A program made the translations under genes and the position numbers. The notes under the pieces were generated by a model, which was given only the letters and a program-made list of their open reading frames with translations, was not told where the DNA came from and did no database searches. This document shows, in pieces, positions 1 to 12,104 of a stretch of DNA of 64,000 nucleotides; position 1 is the first letter of the stretch, and each line of letters opens with the position of its first letter. The stretch covers positions 4,042,560-4,106,559 of the forward strand of contig JAPTHN010000001.1 of NCBI GenBank assembly GCA_026936325.1, in the 5' to 3' direction. Source of the DNA: Platynereis dumerilii (taxonomy: Eukaryota; Annelida; Polychaeta; Phyllodocida; Nereididae).

Positions 1-100
1 ACAACAACTATTTTAAGAATTTTTGTCCAGTGTGATTATCACTAACAATTACGCAGTTGCACCTTTCAGCCTAAATGTCTTCTTGTCTTTGAGATCGATA

Positions 101-1720
101 CAGACTGCGAGATGTCTACAAACCTTTCACTCTGGTTTTATCATCAAAAGACATTTGTGAATGAAAGTTAACATGCATACATTTACTGAACCGTACTATG
201 CAGAATGCATGCTGTTGCAGAATGATACATCTGTAATGACATTTTAGGCTGCACATATCCCACAGGAGTCCACTGAACATTTTCATACATAATCACACAC
301 AATAATCAGGATTATTAGCTTTACAAATAAGTCTATTTCAAGTATCAGAAAGCCTGCAATGCCTCAATAATACAAATATACGATCCTTGTGCCCCAGCCT
401 GAGCCCTGAATTCTATGTTGAGATGATATGAGATTGCATCGCAGTGAAATTTCTGAGAACTGACTCAAAGGTAGCAGGTGTCACATACCTTTCTCCATAG
501 GGCTACTCTATCTGTCATCAGGTTTTGTGAAGTTACTATAGAGTTCTGTTCTTTGATCTGTTTACACATGGTTTGGAAAAATCACTTACTGTTTAACTCA
601 GATAAGTGCTCTTGTTCAGCTGATTTCCTTTACTGGATTGCATTCTTTAGAGATTGGTTGCACTTGACGAAAGGTAAAGCATTAGTAACGATTCAATAGT
701 CACACGTGCATTATTTTCATGTCAAGACAAACTGGTTTGACTGCTGAGCACACCAACACTTACGCACATTATCTGATCATAAGTATGGGAGAATATTACA
801 TACAGTCACACGATTGTGCTCATTTTGAAAATTTACCTCGAACAAACTTAAACAGAGGGCAGAATGTAGGGTCATTGGCTTTTGGTGTGCACTGTGTTAC
901 AAAAAAAGAATCTACACATAGAAAGATATATAAAAAAATCTCCTGTCACAGTCGTTTTAAGTAATTTGGACCGTGTTATTTGGCCGAACCAGCTTGATCT
1001 TGTAATGGTACAACCTGTGTCATCATAAACCGGTGAAACCTGCTCTTGACTACCATATGTTTGGAGAATTTCATAAAAGGTAAACTTTTGCGAGTACTCA
1101 TGAACACTCATGAAAATACGATTGAAAACGAATCAACTGAGATATACAAACCCGCAATAACCAGCTATAGATGTACAGAGAAAAGCAGCAGTGACACTTG
1201 GCTGGTTTCAAAGGAGCCCGGGGGATTCTTTTTTGGCCCATTGTGAGTCAGGCATTGAGCAAAGCTGTCTCGACAAAGTCATGAGCAGGGTGCATATTGC
1301 CTTAATTTGACATCACTTCCCCAGCCTCAGATGCATTGGGTTGTTGCCTATATCCTACAGAGTTTTTAGGAGGCAGGCTAAGCTTTTAAAGTTTAGATCT
1401 ATTATATTCAAATTTATGTCAAATGGCGGTTTGCTATGGTCACTTGAAAAGTTTGGAGGGCAGGATTGAAAACTAAAATAACTTGTTTAACTTCTTCTAA
1501 AAACAGATGTATATGAGAATGTATATGGAAATATTGTCAAAACTTAGTCCCTATGAAAATAAGATGACATTTGTACATTTGGAAATGTACCTATTATACC
1601 AGTGACCAATAAATAATATATTATGTTGCATTTAACAAATTTGACGAAGAAAATACTTAAATCCTTTTTCTCTGAACATTTTAAGACATTTTGTGTAAAT
1701 GTGCATTTCTAAAAATAGAT
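101..1720. repeat. Block a/b of copy A
   Basis: This is the left third of copy A. It matches 6193-7800 in copy B along its length, including the stretch with GTTTACACATGGTTTGGAAA (about 560-580 here, 6750-6770 in B) and the stretch with CCATTGTGAGTCAGGCA near 1240. The latter is also found in the third copy near 13983. Short frames at 478-699 and 6671-6892 look alike, but the substitutions between them fall at all codon positions, so I do not call a gene. The function is unknown. Confidence 0.85.
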
Positions 1721-1728
1721 CATGATTA

Positions 1729-1916
1729 CAGTGGTACCTGCGTTGTAAGACCCCCTGTTGTAAGACCGACTTGCCTTATGTGACCAGTACTGACCACCTT
1801 CCTCCCGCACTAAGTAGTATTTTTAGTGCATTTTGCACCCTGCCGAGAGACCGCACCCCCACGACAGACCGCTTCATGACCGCAGAAGGGGCGGTCTTAT
1901 AACGCAGAAACCACTG
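1729..1916. mobile_element. pogo-like MITE in copy A
   Basis: This is a 188 bp non-autonomous DNA transposon. It starts CAGTGGTACCTGCGTTGTAA and ends with the inverted counterpart (reverse complement CAGTGGTTTCTGCGTTATAA). It is flanked by TA at 1727-1728 and 1917-1918. A CAGTG start with a TA target duplication is typical of pogo/Tc1-type elements. Copy B lacks it: around 7800-7835 the flanking text runs through without the insert. The insertion therefore postdates the A/B duplication. A diverged relative on the minus strand lies at about 36950-37065. It encodes no transposase. Confidence 0.88.
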
Positions 1917-1980
1917 TATATTAGTCTCAAACTTGGTAGGTTTCATATTTTGTTACACTCACACCAGTACTTATATTCAC

Positions 1981-2250
1981 TCTACAATGAGTGGAGCTGT
2001 CACATGCTGGTGATAAATGTCTTTTGGGTAACTCAATTATAATTTCACCAAAAATGTAGCTGCTCTCTGATTAATTATTCAAAGGGATATCTATATGGTT
2101 CATTGAGCTCTAGGGAATGGGGTCCGATAACTCAAAATTCCCCAGATGCAGGATCATGGAATGTAATGTGCCCTATACTGTTGGTCAGTAGCCAAGCTGT
2201 TAGCAGTTTTATGAACCCCGAAGTCCAATATATCAAGTTTACGATTGGAA
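1981..2250. promoter_or_regulatory. Conserved block c, copy A (putative enhancer)
   Basis: This stretch is kept in three family I copies: here, 8062-8310 and 14626-14885. It holds TTAATTATTCAAAGG at 2071-2085, present in all three copies. That motif joins a homeodomain-type TAATTA to ATTCAAAGG, whose reverse complement contains CCTTTGAA, a classic TCF/LEF site. A second shared stretch is AGCCAAGCTGTTAGCAGTTT near 2190-2210. No reading frame is shared. The sequence shows the motif conservation; the enhancer role is inference. Confidence 0.55.
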
Positions 2251-3915
2251 AAAAAAACACACAGGTTAATTTTCTGAATTAATGAACATGTTATTTGACT
2301 AGCCTTATGAGCATTTTACCTTTGGAGAGAGAGATTACTTTCATTATCAATATTATTTGGGATCATTGTGTAATCCAAAAACCATTAGTCATGATTGAAA
2401 CATAATCTACAACATTCGGAACCCTTGGATGCCTTTTGTTGTCAAAAAACACAACCTATGTCTGGAGAGTAACATCAGAAAAAAGCATTCACTTTCATAA
2501 CATCTTAGGATATCACAATCTCCTTCACTCAATTTTAGATCAGGAGCAACTATCATTGTTTTTATTATACGTGGAATAAAAAGGTGCTTATCATTCAGGG
2601 TTAGCACATCAGTACAGACGCTGCACATGTAGTAATATATTAGTGACTGTTAAACAGTCCATCAAGCCATTTGATTTTAGATGATAGACCAAACTTTAAA
2701 TAATATTCAATGTTTGGCCATAAAATGTCTTGTATCTTGTGTAGAGGCATCACAGGTGGTTTCATTACCATGTGATTCTTGTCATTCACACTTAGCTGTG
2801 AGGAATCGATGCTAAACCAGTACTACTATGTTTGAATAATCCAATATGTGACGTTCTGTTGCATCTAAACCGATCAGATTAACTAAAAATGTCATGTATT
2901 TGGTGGGTCTAGAACCTAAGAATCGCATACTAATGAAATCACCTGTAATTGAAATGGCAAAAATATTTGAATATTTCTGGCCTGACAAATGCTATCACTA
3001 TGCATTCAAACCTGAAACTCATGTTTAGTTTAAGCTGCAGTGTTTTCTTAGACATTCAAAGCATTTTGCTTAGCACATGTGGCCTCTGCACAACGGATGC
3101 AGGTTCAAACTCTGGTCTGACCATGTGCAAATGTTATTACAATGGTTTAATGGGTTCCAATGTGGTGAGTGCAAGCAAGCACTCACTCAAGGATGTTTAT
3201 CGTCAAGACCTACAAATGATTTCCTTCTGCAGTAACACAGATTTGAAATGCATCCTTTCTGGTGTGAATTGGCAGTGGAAACTTTCATGTTCAGAAACTT
3301 TTGCTCAGAACATTTGAAATGTTTTGGACTATCAAACAGCCAATGAGACTTTTTTTTCAGGTTTGCATCATTTTCGCACTGTCAAGGTTTCAGATTCCAA
3401 ACTCAGAAGCTCTGGCAAAACTGAATTGGTTTAATTGACATTTCATAACTGCACATCGAATGACAGTTTTGAAATGAGCTGCTAGTATGGGGTGATATTT
3501 TGGTAGCTTTTATTATCATAATTATGTGAATAGTCCAAGACTGAAGAGTGCATAGATGATCAGTCATGGTCATCCAATAGAGTGGCTATATAAATCCATT
3601 GATCTTTTTTGCAATGCTGTTCAATCCGTCACTACATATTGGAAAAACGAGCTCCTTATAGTACTTTGAAAGGGAATAACACACAGTGAAATATTTTGTA
3701 TATGATAAATATGACTCAGAAAACAGCAACATGTAAGAAATTAATTTTACAATTAGCGAGTTCTTTACAAAAAAGAAGTATTTTACTAAATGCATTGCAG
3801 TGTACAAAAGAAGTTTTCAACAATTACTCAATGTAATTGCTAATAATTGAGCACTATCATTCAAACAGTTTCCTACTTTTATTTAGTTAATTAGCTACAT
3901 ATTAGTATATTGGCT
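2251..3915. repeat. Blocks d-f of copy A, with an A-specific stretch
   Basis: Bases 2251-2640 match 8310-8650 of copy B, and 3190-3915 match 9090-9790. The middle, about 2640-3190, has no evident counterpart in B, which carries different sequence and a small transposon remnant at that position. A 122-codon frame at 2949-3317 spans the boundary between unmatched and matched DNA and is interrupted in B, so it is not a gene. Nothing else functional is visible. Confidence 0.7.
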
Positions 3916-4440
3916 TTAACCCAGCACAAGAGAGATACATTGTACAGCTTCCCTCGCCAGCCCTGGATCATCCAGTGAACTCAGACCTGGCTTTTATAAA
4001 TTCTGTAAAGAGAAATCTTGAGATGACTGAGAACCCGCCCCAGCACTCTCTCCGCAACCTCCACATTGGTCTTTTCACAACTTCTGATGATTTCTGCCAG
4101 TGCACATTTCATGCTCAAGCTGTTTTGTACAGGTTTCCATGGAAATCCCAGACACCCTTGGATTTATTCCTGAGAGCAAATGTCAAATTGCTTGGGGGGT
4201 AAAATTTCCTCGCTCCGACTAATCCAGCCTTTTGTAATTAGTTGAAAGCTGTCAAAAGGTTGGCCCGATTTTCAAGCCTGGTGCTTCTCCTTTAGGAACA
4301 GCTTTAAACAGGCTGACAACACACATTCGCTGTTTGCTGCAAGGCTATTTATTCTGTATGATAAAAGGCAATCATTTACAAGTTTCCAAGAAAACCAAAG
4401 GAAGTACTTTCAGTACAAGTATTTAATTTGTGAATTGTAT
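3916..4440. promoter_or_regulatory. Conserved block g, copy A (putative enhancer)
   Basis: This is one of the best-kept blocks of family I, matched by 9793-10306. About 95 bp here (roughly 4196-4290) are identical to B without a gap. The run includes GACTAATCCAGCC (a TAATCC Otx/Pitx-type core) and TTTGTAATTAGTTG (a homeodomain core). A shorter, diverged relative lies at 28861-29003, sharing CTACAGGTTTCCATG and GCAAATGTCAAGTTGCTT-like text. A 73-75 codon frame (3975-4202, and 9843-10064 in B) is open in both copies, but most differences change the amino acid and the third relative has no such frame. A non-coding reading is preferred. Confidence 0.55.
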
Positions 4441-4659
4441 AACAACAATTTATCATTCATTCAGTGTCTGAAAGATTTTTAAAAATTACGGTGTATTTCT
4501 GTCTGATGACAAATATGAAAACTTCATGGAGAAAGGTTTGCAAAAAGGCATTTTGTATCCAATGCTGATCAACAAAATATCTCATTGGTAAACTGATGGT
4601 GTAACTCCTTGTCATTTCTCCCCATCTCTCTTTCTGTCTATCTCTGCCTTTCTCTCTCC

Positions 4660-5274
4660 CCATCTCCAGTAAGCAAAATGTAGTGGCCTCGGAGCACTGT
4701 ACTATCTGCAATGTATACCATACAACCGACCTGCAAGTAGGACTACAATAATCAAAAACGGGATCGAATTGCTAATATCATACAGGATTTACAGGTCATT
4801 GTAAAAGTCTGAAATTGTGGCTTAATTCAATAACCTTCTTATATTGTAGATTTCCCTTACCTCCAAAAGATATCTTTTTCATTGATGATAAAAAGAATTC
4901 TCTGGAGGTACATGTGCCCAGGGAGGTCGGAGCATACTCAATCCAGGCTCATAACTTCAAAGACATAAAAGAGAGGTTTCTTGATCTTGCTCTCGTAAAT
5001 ATTGCGCTTTTTTGTGTTGTAGAAAAGTTTTGTTGTGTATTGAACATTTGTTGTGCATTGAAAAAAACTGTTTCTTTGTCTAGGAATGCTTTTCATGTTG
5101 AGGTTTCTTACAAATGCTTCCACACCATTGAGAATATTTCAATGTCTATGGTAAACTTTTTACACTCTCTAGGAAACCAGGGCATACTTAGTACATACAT
5201 TAGATTGTTCTCATCCACCAGGCTATTGATTGCAGTTATTAACTACAGGCTAAAAGAAAACGAAGGTTTTGCAG
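4660..5274. repeat. Block h, copy A
   Basis: This block matches 10690-11279 in copy B and, more weakly, 18240-18645. Shared text includes GAGGTACATGTGCCCAG near 4905, and the stretch ATTGAACATT to AATGCTTTTC around 5040-5090. The 154-codon frame at 4815-5279 is accidental: the homologous DNA in B contains stops and length changes in that frame. It may be conserved regulatory DNA, but the evidence is weaker than for c and g. Confidence 0.6.
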
Positions 5275-5405
5275 ACTGACAGGGAGAAATGATGGATGAG
5301 ACGGTGTCTGCTCTCCTCAACTGCATACCTGTGTAATCATCCTGATCCCTGACCCCCAAAAACCCAACAAACTGGAGCCATATTCTTTTGGTCAAATGTA
5401 GCAAA
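5275..5405. promoter_or_regulatory. Conserved block i, copy 1 of 5
   Basis: This short block is shared with 11280-11400, 19195-19480, 22285-22575 and 29410-29690. Shared anchors are GATGGATGAGA, TCTGCTCTCCTCA, CCTGTGTAAT and CTGACCCCC, in the same order and spacing. It is the most repeated conserved piece in the window. The first two copies are shorter on the left than the last three. No frame stays open in all five copies, so this is a non-coding element or a decayed exon; I favour non-coding. Confidence 0.6.
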
Positions 5406-5421
5406 CATGATTGCATGTCAC

Positions 5422-6192
5422 AACATGTTTGCTTGAAAACCAATTTACAAAGGATGAAACAGAGACACTAATTGAAGTTATAACTATCAACTAATTTTAA
5501 ATCAACTTACTTGAATTTTAAGAATAAACATGATAATAATGAACACCAAATTGTTTTTGGGGATTTTAAAAGCATGTTTGTTCTTTAGGTAATTGTCACC
5601 TAGCCATGTGTGGCCATTCAAAGTTAAAGATCAAACTGAATTATATATTTTTATTATGGTAATCAATAGCATGTACAGACCCAATTGTTTGTGATTGAAA
5701 ACACAGTAAGCCGGTTTGTGTTATTGTTTGCCATAGATCTGTTTAGTGATCTTTAATCTGAAACACAAGAATGAGCCACAGCCAGCCTCAGCATGACATC
5801 ATGCTGTCAGTCAATCAGGTAATTTTGAACGATACATATTTGATGGATGGATAATAGATCATCATTATATTCTGGTCAGATTTAATTAATGCAAACATTG
5901 CCAGTACAGAAAGAGTAAACCTCCTTTGCCTGTAGCCAGGTGTGTAAGAATTACATTTTGAATTGGCCAAACTGCTTCAACAACATCCTCATTAATTGTC
6001 TTTTTGTTGGAAGTACTTTTTGTATTATATGGGTAGAGACTTCAAACTGTACAAGGAAGCAAAAAAGTTCTTAATTTTTAAAGGAGGGAAATAATTGAAT
6101 TGTTGTTATTATATCCAGTTTTGAATTTCGGGATACATGTCGGAGAGCTTAGAAGCCCTAAAACCACCTTAAGACTGCTCTATATTAATTTA
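5422..6192. other. Spacer between copies A and B
   Basis: This is AT-rich DNA with no similarity I could recognise elsewhere in the window and no frame worth reporting. It separates the end of copy A from the start of copy B. It may be the remnant of the distal part of unit A, since copy B is followed by blocks (l and others) that are missing here. Confidence 0.5.
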
Positions 6193-6477
6193 CAGACTGC
6201 GAGATGTATTCAAACCTTTCACTCTGGTTTTATCATCTAAAGACATTTGTGAATGAAAATTAACGTGCATATATACTTTTACTGAACCATAGGTACTGTG
6301 TAGAATGCATGCTGTTCAAGAATGATACATCTGTAATGACATTTGAGGCTGCACATATCCCACAGGAGGCCACTGAACATCTTCATACATAATCACACAC
6401 AGTAATCAGGATTATTAGCTTCAAAAATAAGTCTCTTTCAAGACTCAGGAAGCCTGCAATGCCCCAGCCATACAAAT

Positions 6478-6580
6478 AAATGTAATACAAATGAACTTTA
6501 ATATGCTGCTCCCTGGAAACAGGTAGAGCTAACCCAGCGACCCGGGACATTGCACGACTCAAGAAGAAGTAGAAGATCCT
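6478..6580 (+). mobile_element. Possible 3' end of a LINE-type retroposon
   Basis: Copy B has about 80-100 bp here that copy A lacks at its matching site (near 365-385). The insert includes ACCCAGCGACCCGGGACATT and ends in ACTCAAGAAGAAGTAGAAG. A GC-rich body followed by an AAG-type tail is typical of 5'-truncated non-LTR retroposon ends, but the piece is too short to assign a clade. The insertion postdates the A/B duplication. Confidence 0.4.
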
Positions 6581-8061
6581 TGTGCCCCCACTTGAGTCCT
6601 GACTGAATTCTACTGAGATGAGATGAAATTGCATTGCAATGAAATGTCTGAGAACTGACTCAAGTAGCAGGTGTCACATATCTTTCTCTACTGGGCTTCT
6701 GTATCTGTCGTCAGGTTTTGTGAAGTTACCATAGAGTTCTGCTCTTTGATCTGTTTACACATGGTTTGGAAAAATCACTTCCTGTTTAACTCAGATAAGG
6801 GCTCTTGTTCAGTTGATTTCCTTTACTGGATTGCATTCTTTAGAGATTGGTTGCACCTGACGAAACGTAAGGCTTCAGTAGCGATTCAATAGTCACACGT
6901 GTATTATTTTCATGTCAAGACAAACTGGTTTGACTACTGAGTGCACAATCAGTCCATCACTGATATTACACACATTATCTAATGATAACTATGGGAGAAT
7001 ATTACATACAGACGCATGGTTGTGCGTGATTTTGAAAATTTAAACAGAGGGCAGAATGTAAGGTCGATGCCTTTTGGTGTGCACTATGTTAAAAAAATTA
7101 TATAAGAAATATCCTGTCACAGCGGTTTCAGGTAATTTTAACAATGCTATTGGCTGAACCAGCTTGATCTTGTAATGGCGCAACCTGTGTCACCATATAC
7201 CTGAGTAACCTGTTCTTGACTACCATATGTTTGGATAATTTCCATAAAAGGTAAATTTTTGTGAATACTCATGAAAATACAATTGAAAATGAACCTACTG
7301 AGATATTCTAACCCACAATAACCAGAAAAAGATGTGCAGACAAAAGCAGCATGCAGTGACACTTGGCTTGTGGCAAAGGAGCCCTGGGGATTCTCTTTGG
7401 CCCATTGTGAGTCAGGCAATGAGCAAAGCTGTCCAGACAGACTCATGAGCAGGGTGCATATTGCCTTAATTTGACATCACTTCCCCAGCCTCAGATGCAT
7501 TGGGTTGTTGCCTATATCCTACAGATTTTTAGGAGGCAAGCTAAGCTTTTAAAGTTTAGACCTATTCAAATTTGTGTAAAATTGGGTTGCTCTGGTCACT
7601 TGAAAAGTTTGGGAACCATTAGTCAAAATACAACTAAAATAACTTTAACCTCTTCTTAAAACATATATATATATATAAGATTGTATATGTGAAATATGAT
7701 CAAACTCAGTCAGTCCCTTTGAAAATGAAATAAAATGTTGCTACATTTAACAAAATGAAAGAAGTAACCATTTAAATCATTTTCTCTGAATATGTTAAGT
7801 TTTGAAAAATAATTGTAGTCCATATTCACGATAGTCTCAAACTTGGTAAATTTCACATTTGATTCAGATTAATCGGCACAATATCGTGTTTACAAAACAC
7901 AAGTTGAGTTTTCAGGAAGTGTTCTTTCTGCAATGATGGATGCACCTAGTTGGATGTGCCTGATATTTTTTTAGTTTTCCTTTCATTTTTTTCCAGAACT
8001 CCTGAGCAAAATCTGTCTGGTCAATGTCAGATTCATTCACACCAATGCTTATATTTAAAAG

Positions 8062-8310
8062 TCTACAAAAAGTGGAGCTAGTGATAAATGCCTTTTGGGT
8101 AACTCAATTATAATCTCACTAAAAATGTAGCTGCTCTCTGATTAATTATTCAAAGGGATATCTATATGGCTCGCTCTGCTCTTGGGATTTGGTCCGATAA
8201 CTCAAAAATTCCCCAGGTGCTGGATCATGGTATGCAATGTGCCCTATACTGATGGTCTGTAGCCAAGCTGTTAGCAGTTTTATGAACCCCCTAGGAGGCA
8301 TATATCATGT
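8062..8310. promoter_or_regulatory. Conserved block c, copy B (putative enhancer)
   Basis: This is the partner of 1981-2250 and 14626-14885. The combined homeodomain/TCF-type motif TTAATTATTCAAAGG is at 8142-8156. The flanking AAAAATGTAGCTGCTCTCTG is identical to copy A. No frame is preserved. The enhancer role is inferred from conservation and motif content only. Confidence 0.55.
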
Positions 8311-9792
8311 TTATACCAGAAAAACAAATAAATGGGTTAATTTTCTGAATTAATGTACATGTTATTTGACTATGAGCTTTTTACCTTTGTGTACTGGAGA
8401 GAGAAAATTAATTACTTTCATTATCAATTTCATTTGCGACCATTGTGTAACCCAAAAACACACTATTGGTCATAATTCAAACATAATCTACATCATTCGG
8501 AACCTTTGAATGCTTTATGTTGTCATAAAATACAACCAATGTCTGGGAAATAACATCAGAAAATGCATTGACTGGCATAATATACACATCAGGGTATCAC
8601 AATCACTTTCATTTAATTTCAGATCAAGCATCCGTCAACTGTAACTCAAGTTTATTTTTGTTTGACTAAGATATAACAGAGAAAATTTTTTTCTCATCTG
8701 ATTTATGTATATATATGATGTTGGAATCTATTTTTTGAACATGAGGAATGATCATGTCGCATCGCCGACATATTCAGAGTTAGCTGCATGCAACTAAAGG
8801 AGGCTGGTCAGTGGTCACGTTTAATAAAATTGGTTTGATTTTCAGTTTTCAAACTTTTCATGCATTCACAATTAATTTATGCAATAAAGCAGTCACAACT
8901 GGACAATTGAAGGCTGATAGATCTATTTTTAATATTGAAGGAGAGGTGGCTCAGGGGCCGATCCAGAAAATGAATGTACAAAAAATATTGTGGTTTTATT
9001 TTTTTAAACTACAAAATGTACAGGCGAAGGGGGAGGGCTTGAATCCTCTAGACTTCCCCTTCGGATCAGCTACTGTGGTTATTTAACATCAAGACCTACA
9101 AATAAATTCTTTCTGCAGCAACGCATATTTGAAATTGTATCCTTTCTGGTGTGAATTGGTAACTTTCATGCTCAAAAACTTTTGCTCAGAACATTTGAAA
9201 GGTTTCGGACTATCAAAGTTTCAAACAGCCAATGAAAGTTTTTTCAGGTTTGCATGATTTTCGCACAGTGAAGGTTTCAGATTGCAAACTCGGAAGCTTT
9301 TGCAAAATTGAATAGGTTTAATAGAGATTTTCTAACTTCACGTCAAATGCTAGTTTTGAATTGAGATGATGGGTGATATTTTGACAGCTTATCATGATTA
9401 TAATTGAATAGTCTAAGACTGATGAGTGCATAGAAGATTAGTCTTGGTCATCCAATAGAGTGGCTATAAAGCCGTTGATCATTTTGCAATGTTACTGCAT
9501 GTTAGGAAAAAGAGCTCCTCGTAGTTCTTGGAAAGGGAAAACAACATGGTGGAATATTTTGAATATGATAAATATGTCTCATATCACTGCAACATATAAG
9601 AAATGAACAACCCAATTTTACAATTAGCAAGTTCCTTACAATACACACAGAAGTATTTTATTCAATTCACCTCAGTGTAGAAAAGTAGTGAATATTTTCA
9701 TTAATTAGTCAATGTATTGATAATAATTACTTCATACAAAAATGTTCCTACTCTTTGGTCAGTTAATTAGATATACAGTAGAATATTTACTT
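8311..9792. repeat. Blocks d-f of copy B
   Basis: Bases 8310-8650 and 9090-9792 match copy A (2251-2640 and 3190-3915). The interval 8650-9090 is specific to B. It contains the transposon remnant at 8945-9075, which explains part of the mismatch between copies. A 91-codon frame at 8811-9086 lies mostly in this B-specific DNA and overlaps that remnant, so it is not a gene. Confidence 0.65.
8945..9075. mobile_element. Small DNA-transposon remnant
   Basis: This short insert is absent from copy A. It is bounded by imperfect inverted ends: GGGGCCGATCCAG at the left, and CTTCGGATCAGCTACTG at the right, whose reverse complement also reads GATCCGAAGGGG. The AGTGGCGGATCCAG-like end, next to a G-rich or C-rich run, resembles a MITE type common in marine invertebrate genomes. 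Compare 29005-29060 and 37400-37460. The family is not assigned. Confidence 0.45.
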
Positions 9793-10306
9793 TCACCTGG
9801 CACACGAGAGATATACTTTCCCCGTCAGCCCTGGATCATCCAGTGAACTCAGACCTGGCTTTTATAAATTCTGTAAAGAGAAATCTTGAGATGACTGAGA
9901 ACCCACCCAAGCGCTCTCTCCACAACCTCCACATTGGTCTTTTCACAACTTCTGATGATTTCTGTCAGTGCACATTTCATGCTCAAGCTGTTTTGTACAG
10001 GTTTCCATGGAAATCCCACACACCCTTGAATTTATTCCTGAGAGCAAATGTCAAATTGCTTTGAGGGTAAAATTTCCTCGCTCCGACTAATCCAGCCTTT
10101 TGTAATTAGTTGAAAGCTGTCAAAAGGTTGGCCCGATTTTCAAGCCTGGTGCTTCTCCATTAGGAACAGCTTTAAACAGCCTGACAACACACACTACCTG
10201 TTTGCTGCAAGGCTATTTATTCTGTATGATAAAAGGCAATCATTTACAAGTTTCTGAGAAAGCCAAAGGAAGTATATTCAGTACAAGTACTTAATTGGTA
10301 AATTGT
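9793..10306. promoter_or_regulatory. Conserved block g, copy B (putative enhancer)
   Basis: This is the partner of 3916-4440. Long stretches are unchanged from copy A, in particular from about 10063 to 10158, including GACTAATCCAGCC and TTTGTAATTAGTTG. Substitutions cluster outside that run. The open frame 9843-10064 parallels the one in A, but about five of the differences are amino-acid changing (for example H/R, T/H, D/N), which does not look like a constrained protein. Confidence 0.55.
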
Positions 10307-10689
10307 ACACCACATCTGATGAAATTACGCAAGTAGCTTATTTCGCAGTAATACAAAAACTTTTGGGCCCAATAGTGTTTACTTTTCATGTAATCATTGG
10401 ATTGGGCTGAGAAATATTTCATCGAGTTTCGTTCAGGCATAGCTGACTTAAGTCATACATGTATATTGAAATATTTTGGTGTCTGACGAAATTAAGCTTA
10501 ACCAACAAAGTGGAAAGACAGTACAGAAGTTTAATTTTCAAATAATTGTGCTCAAAACATTTGTGTCACATCGTTTGGCAACTATTCACATCAAAACATT
10601 TTGTTTACTTGCTGTCACTGCTAAGTTATATGCATAACTTGTCTCTAATAGAAAAACATTGATTTTGCTTTTTTTCTTCTCTGCCTTTC

Positions 10690-11279
10690 TCACTATCTTA
10701 ATAAAGCAAAAAGTACATGTACTGGCCTCGAAGCATTGCACTATCTGCAGTGTATACCATAACACCGCCCTGCAAAAAAAATGGGATGGAGAGGTCAATA
10801 TCAAACAGGACTAACAGGTCATTGTTGAAGGCTTGATTCAATGACCTTCTTTCAATGACCTTCTTATATTGTAGATTTCCCTCGCCTCAGACCTCCAAAA
10901 GATATCTTTTTCACTAACAACAAAGATAATTCTCTTGAGGTACATGTGCCCAGAGAGGTCGAAGCACACTCAATATAGGCTCATAACTTCTAAGACACAA
11001 AAGAGATGTTTCTTGATCTTGTTCTCGGAAATGATGCGCTGTTTTTGTGGTGTAGAGAAGTTTTGTTGTGCATTGAACAAAACTGTTGCTTTGTCTAAGA
11101 ATGCTTTTTATGTTGAGGTTTCTTACAAATGCTTCCAAACCATTGAGAATATTTTAGTGTCTATGGTAAACTTTTTACACTTTCCAGGCAACCAGAAGTA
11201 AATTCGATTGTTCTCAACCACCTAAGGATATTGAGTGCAGTTATTAACTACAGGCTAAAAGAAAACGAAGGTCTTGTAG
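10690..11279. repeat. Block h, copy B
   Basis: This matches 4660-5274, and more weakly 18240-18645. It has a local doubling of ATGACCTTCTT (near 10840-10865) that is not present in A. The frame seen here is not preserved in A. No function is assigned. Confidence 0.6.
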
Positions 11280-11400
11280 ACTGACAGGAAGAAATGATGG
11301 ATGAGATGGTGTCTGCTCTCCTCAACTGCATACCTGTGTAATTATCTTGATCCCTGACCCCCAAGAACCCAACAAACTGGAGCCATATTTGTTGGTCAAA
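11280..11400. promoter_or_regulatory. Conserved block i, copy 2 of 5
   Basis: This is the same element as at 5275-5405, with GATGGATGAGATGG, TCTGCTCTCCTCA and CTGACCCCCAAGAACCC. It follows block h at the same distance as in copy A. Confidence 0.6.
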
Positions 11401-11427
11401 TGTAGCAAACATGATTGCATGTCACAG

Positions 11428-12104
11428 TGTTCATACTCATATGGGGTATAGCAGACTCTGGGGTATGAACAAAACTTCAGCTGTATCCAGTGCAGCTCAA
11501 TCTTTCCGACAAAATCCAGCTGTGAGAAAATTTGTGAAAACTTTCTTCACCCCTTTTGTTGCTTTTACAGTTATCTCATCTTTGTTTGTTTAACAACTTC
11601 CATTGACATTGCCCTATTTTTTATAGGCCGAATCCAACAAACTGGCTGTGTGTTTGATCATAGAATTTTCTGTATATACACGTCTTATCATGAGAAAAAT
11701 TAGCTCTTGATAGGCTTCCATTCTTGCAAGGTGTATTCCATTCATTCCAGGCAAATATTTACATTTTAAACTGATTTGCTGAAGCAATTGCGAAATACCG
11801 TTTCCATTAGTTGTCCCTAAAAAGCCTGCCTTTGACAGATGTCAGTTGATTTGTTTTGCCTTGGAGATAAGGCCACAAAGAACTTCAAGTGTTTCAAGAA
11901 ATCTTAAGATCTATTTATTCCACAGTTTCTGCAGAATGTTTTTGTAAAAAAAGATACCACACAAGCTTCTTATAATGACCAACCCAAACATCAAAAACTT
12001 ATTGTTAATTCACATAATGATAATAGTAATCTATATCTTATCTTGCAGTAAGCCCCTCAAAAGCACTCCTCTGAGATATTGGTAGAGAGAAACACGGAAG
12101 GAGG
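11428..12104. other. Stretch between block i and block l
   Basis: No repeat partner or open frame was found here. Bases about 11840-11990 are less AT-rich than their surroundings and could be regulatory, but nothing in the window tests this. In later units the i-to-l interval holds block k; a convincing k is not seen here. Confidence 0.4.

Larger units (their letters stand above)
101..5421. repeat. Family I tandem unit, copy A
   Basis: This is a non-coding unit colinear with copy B at 6193-11427. Both begin with CAGACTGCGAGATGT and both lose similarity just after GATTGCATGTCACA. Most of the unit aligns base for base with scattered substitutions and indels. The exceptions are 1729-1916 (a transposon present only here) and about 2640-3170, which has no counterpart in B. 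Open frames in it are short and not preserved between copies, so I see no gene. Bases 1-100 before the unit show nothing recognisable. I infer a segmental tandem duplication carrying several regulatory-type blocks (c, g, h, i, listed separately). Confidence 0.93.
6193..11427. repeat. Family I tandem unit, copy B
   Basis: This is the second full copy of the roughly 5.3 kb unit, in the same orientation as 101-5421. It lacks the transposon found at 1729-1916. It carries its own insertions: a short retroelement-like tail at about 6478-6580 and a transposon remnant at about 8945-9075. It also has a stretch near 10310-10590 without an obvious partner in A. Divergence from A is moderate and uneven, lowest in blocks c and g. 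No coding gene is seen. Confidence 0.93.

Noticed and set aside
4815-5279. 154-codon frame in block h
   Set aside because: The homologous DNA in copy B (10830-11280) has indels and stops in this frame, and no domain is recognisable.
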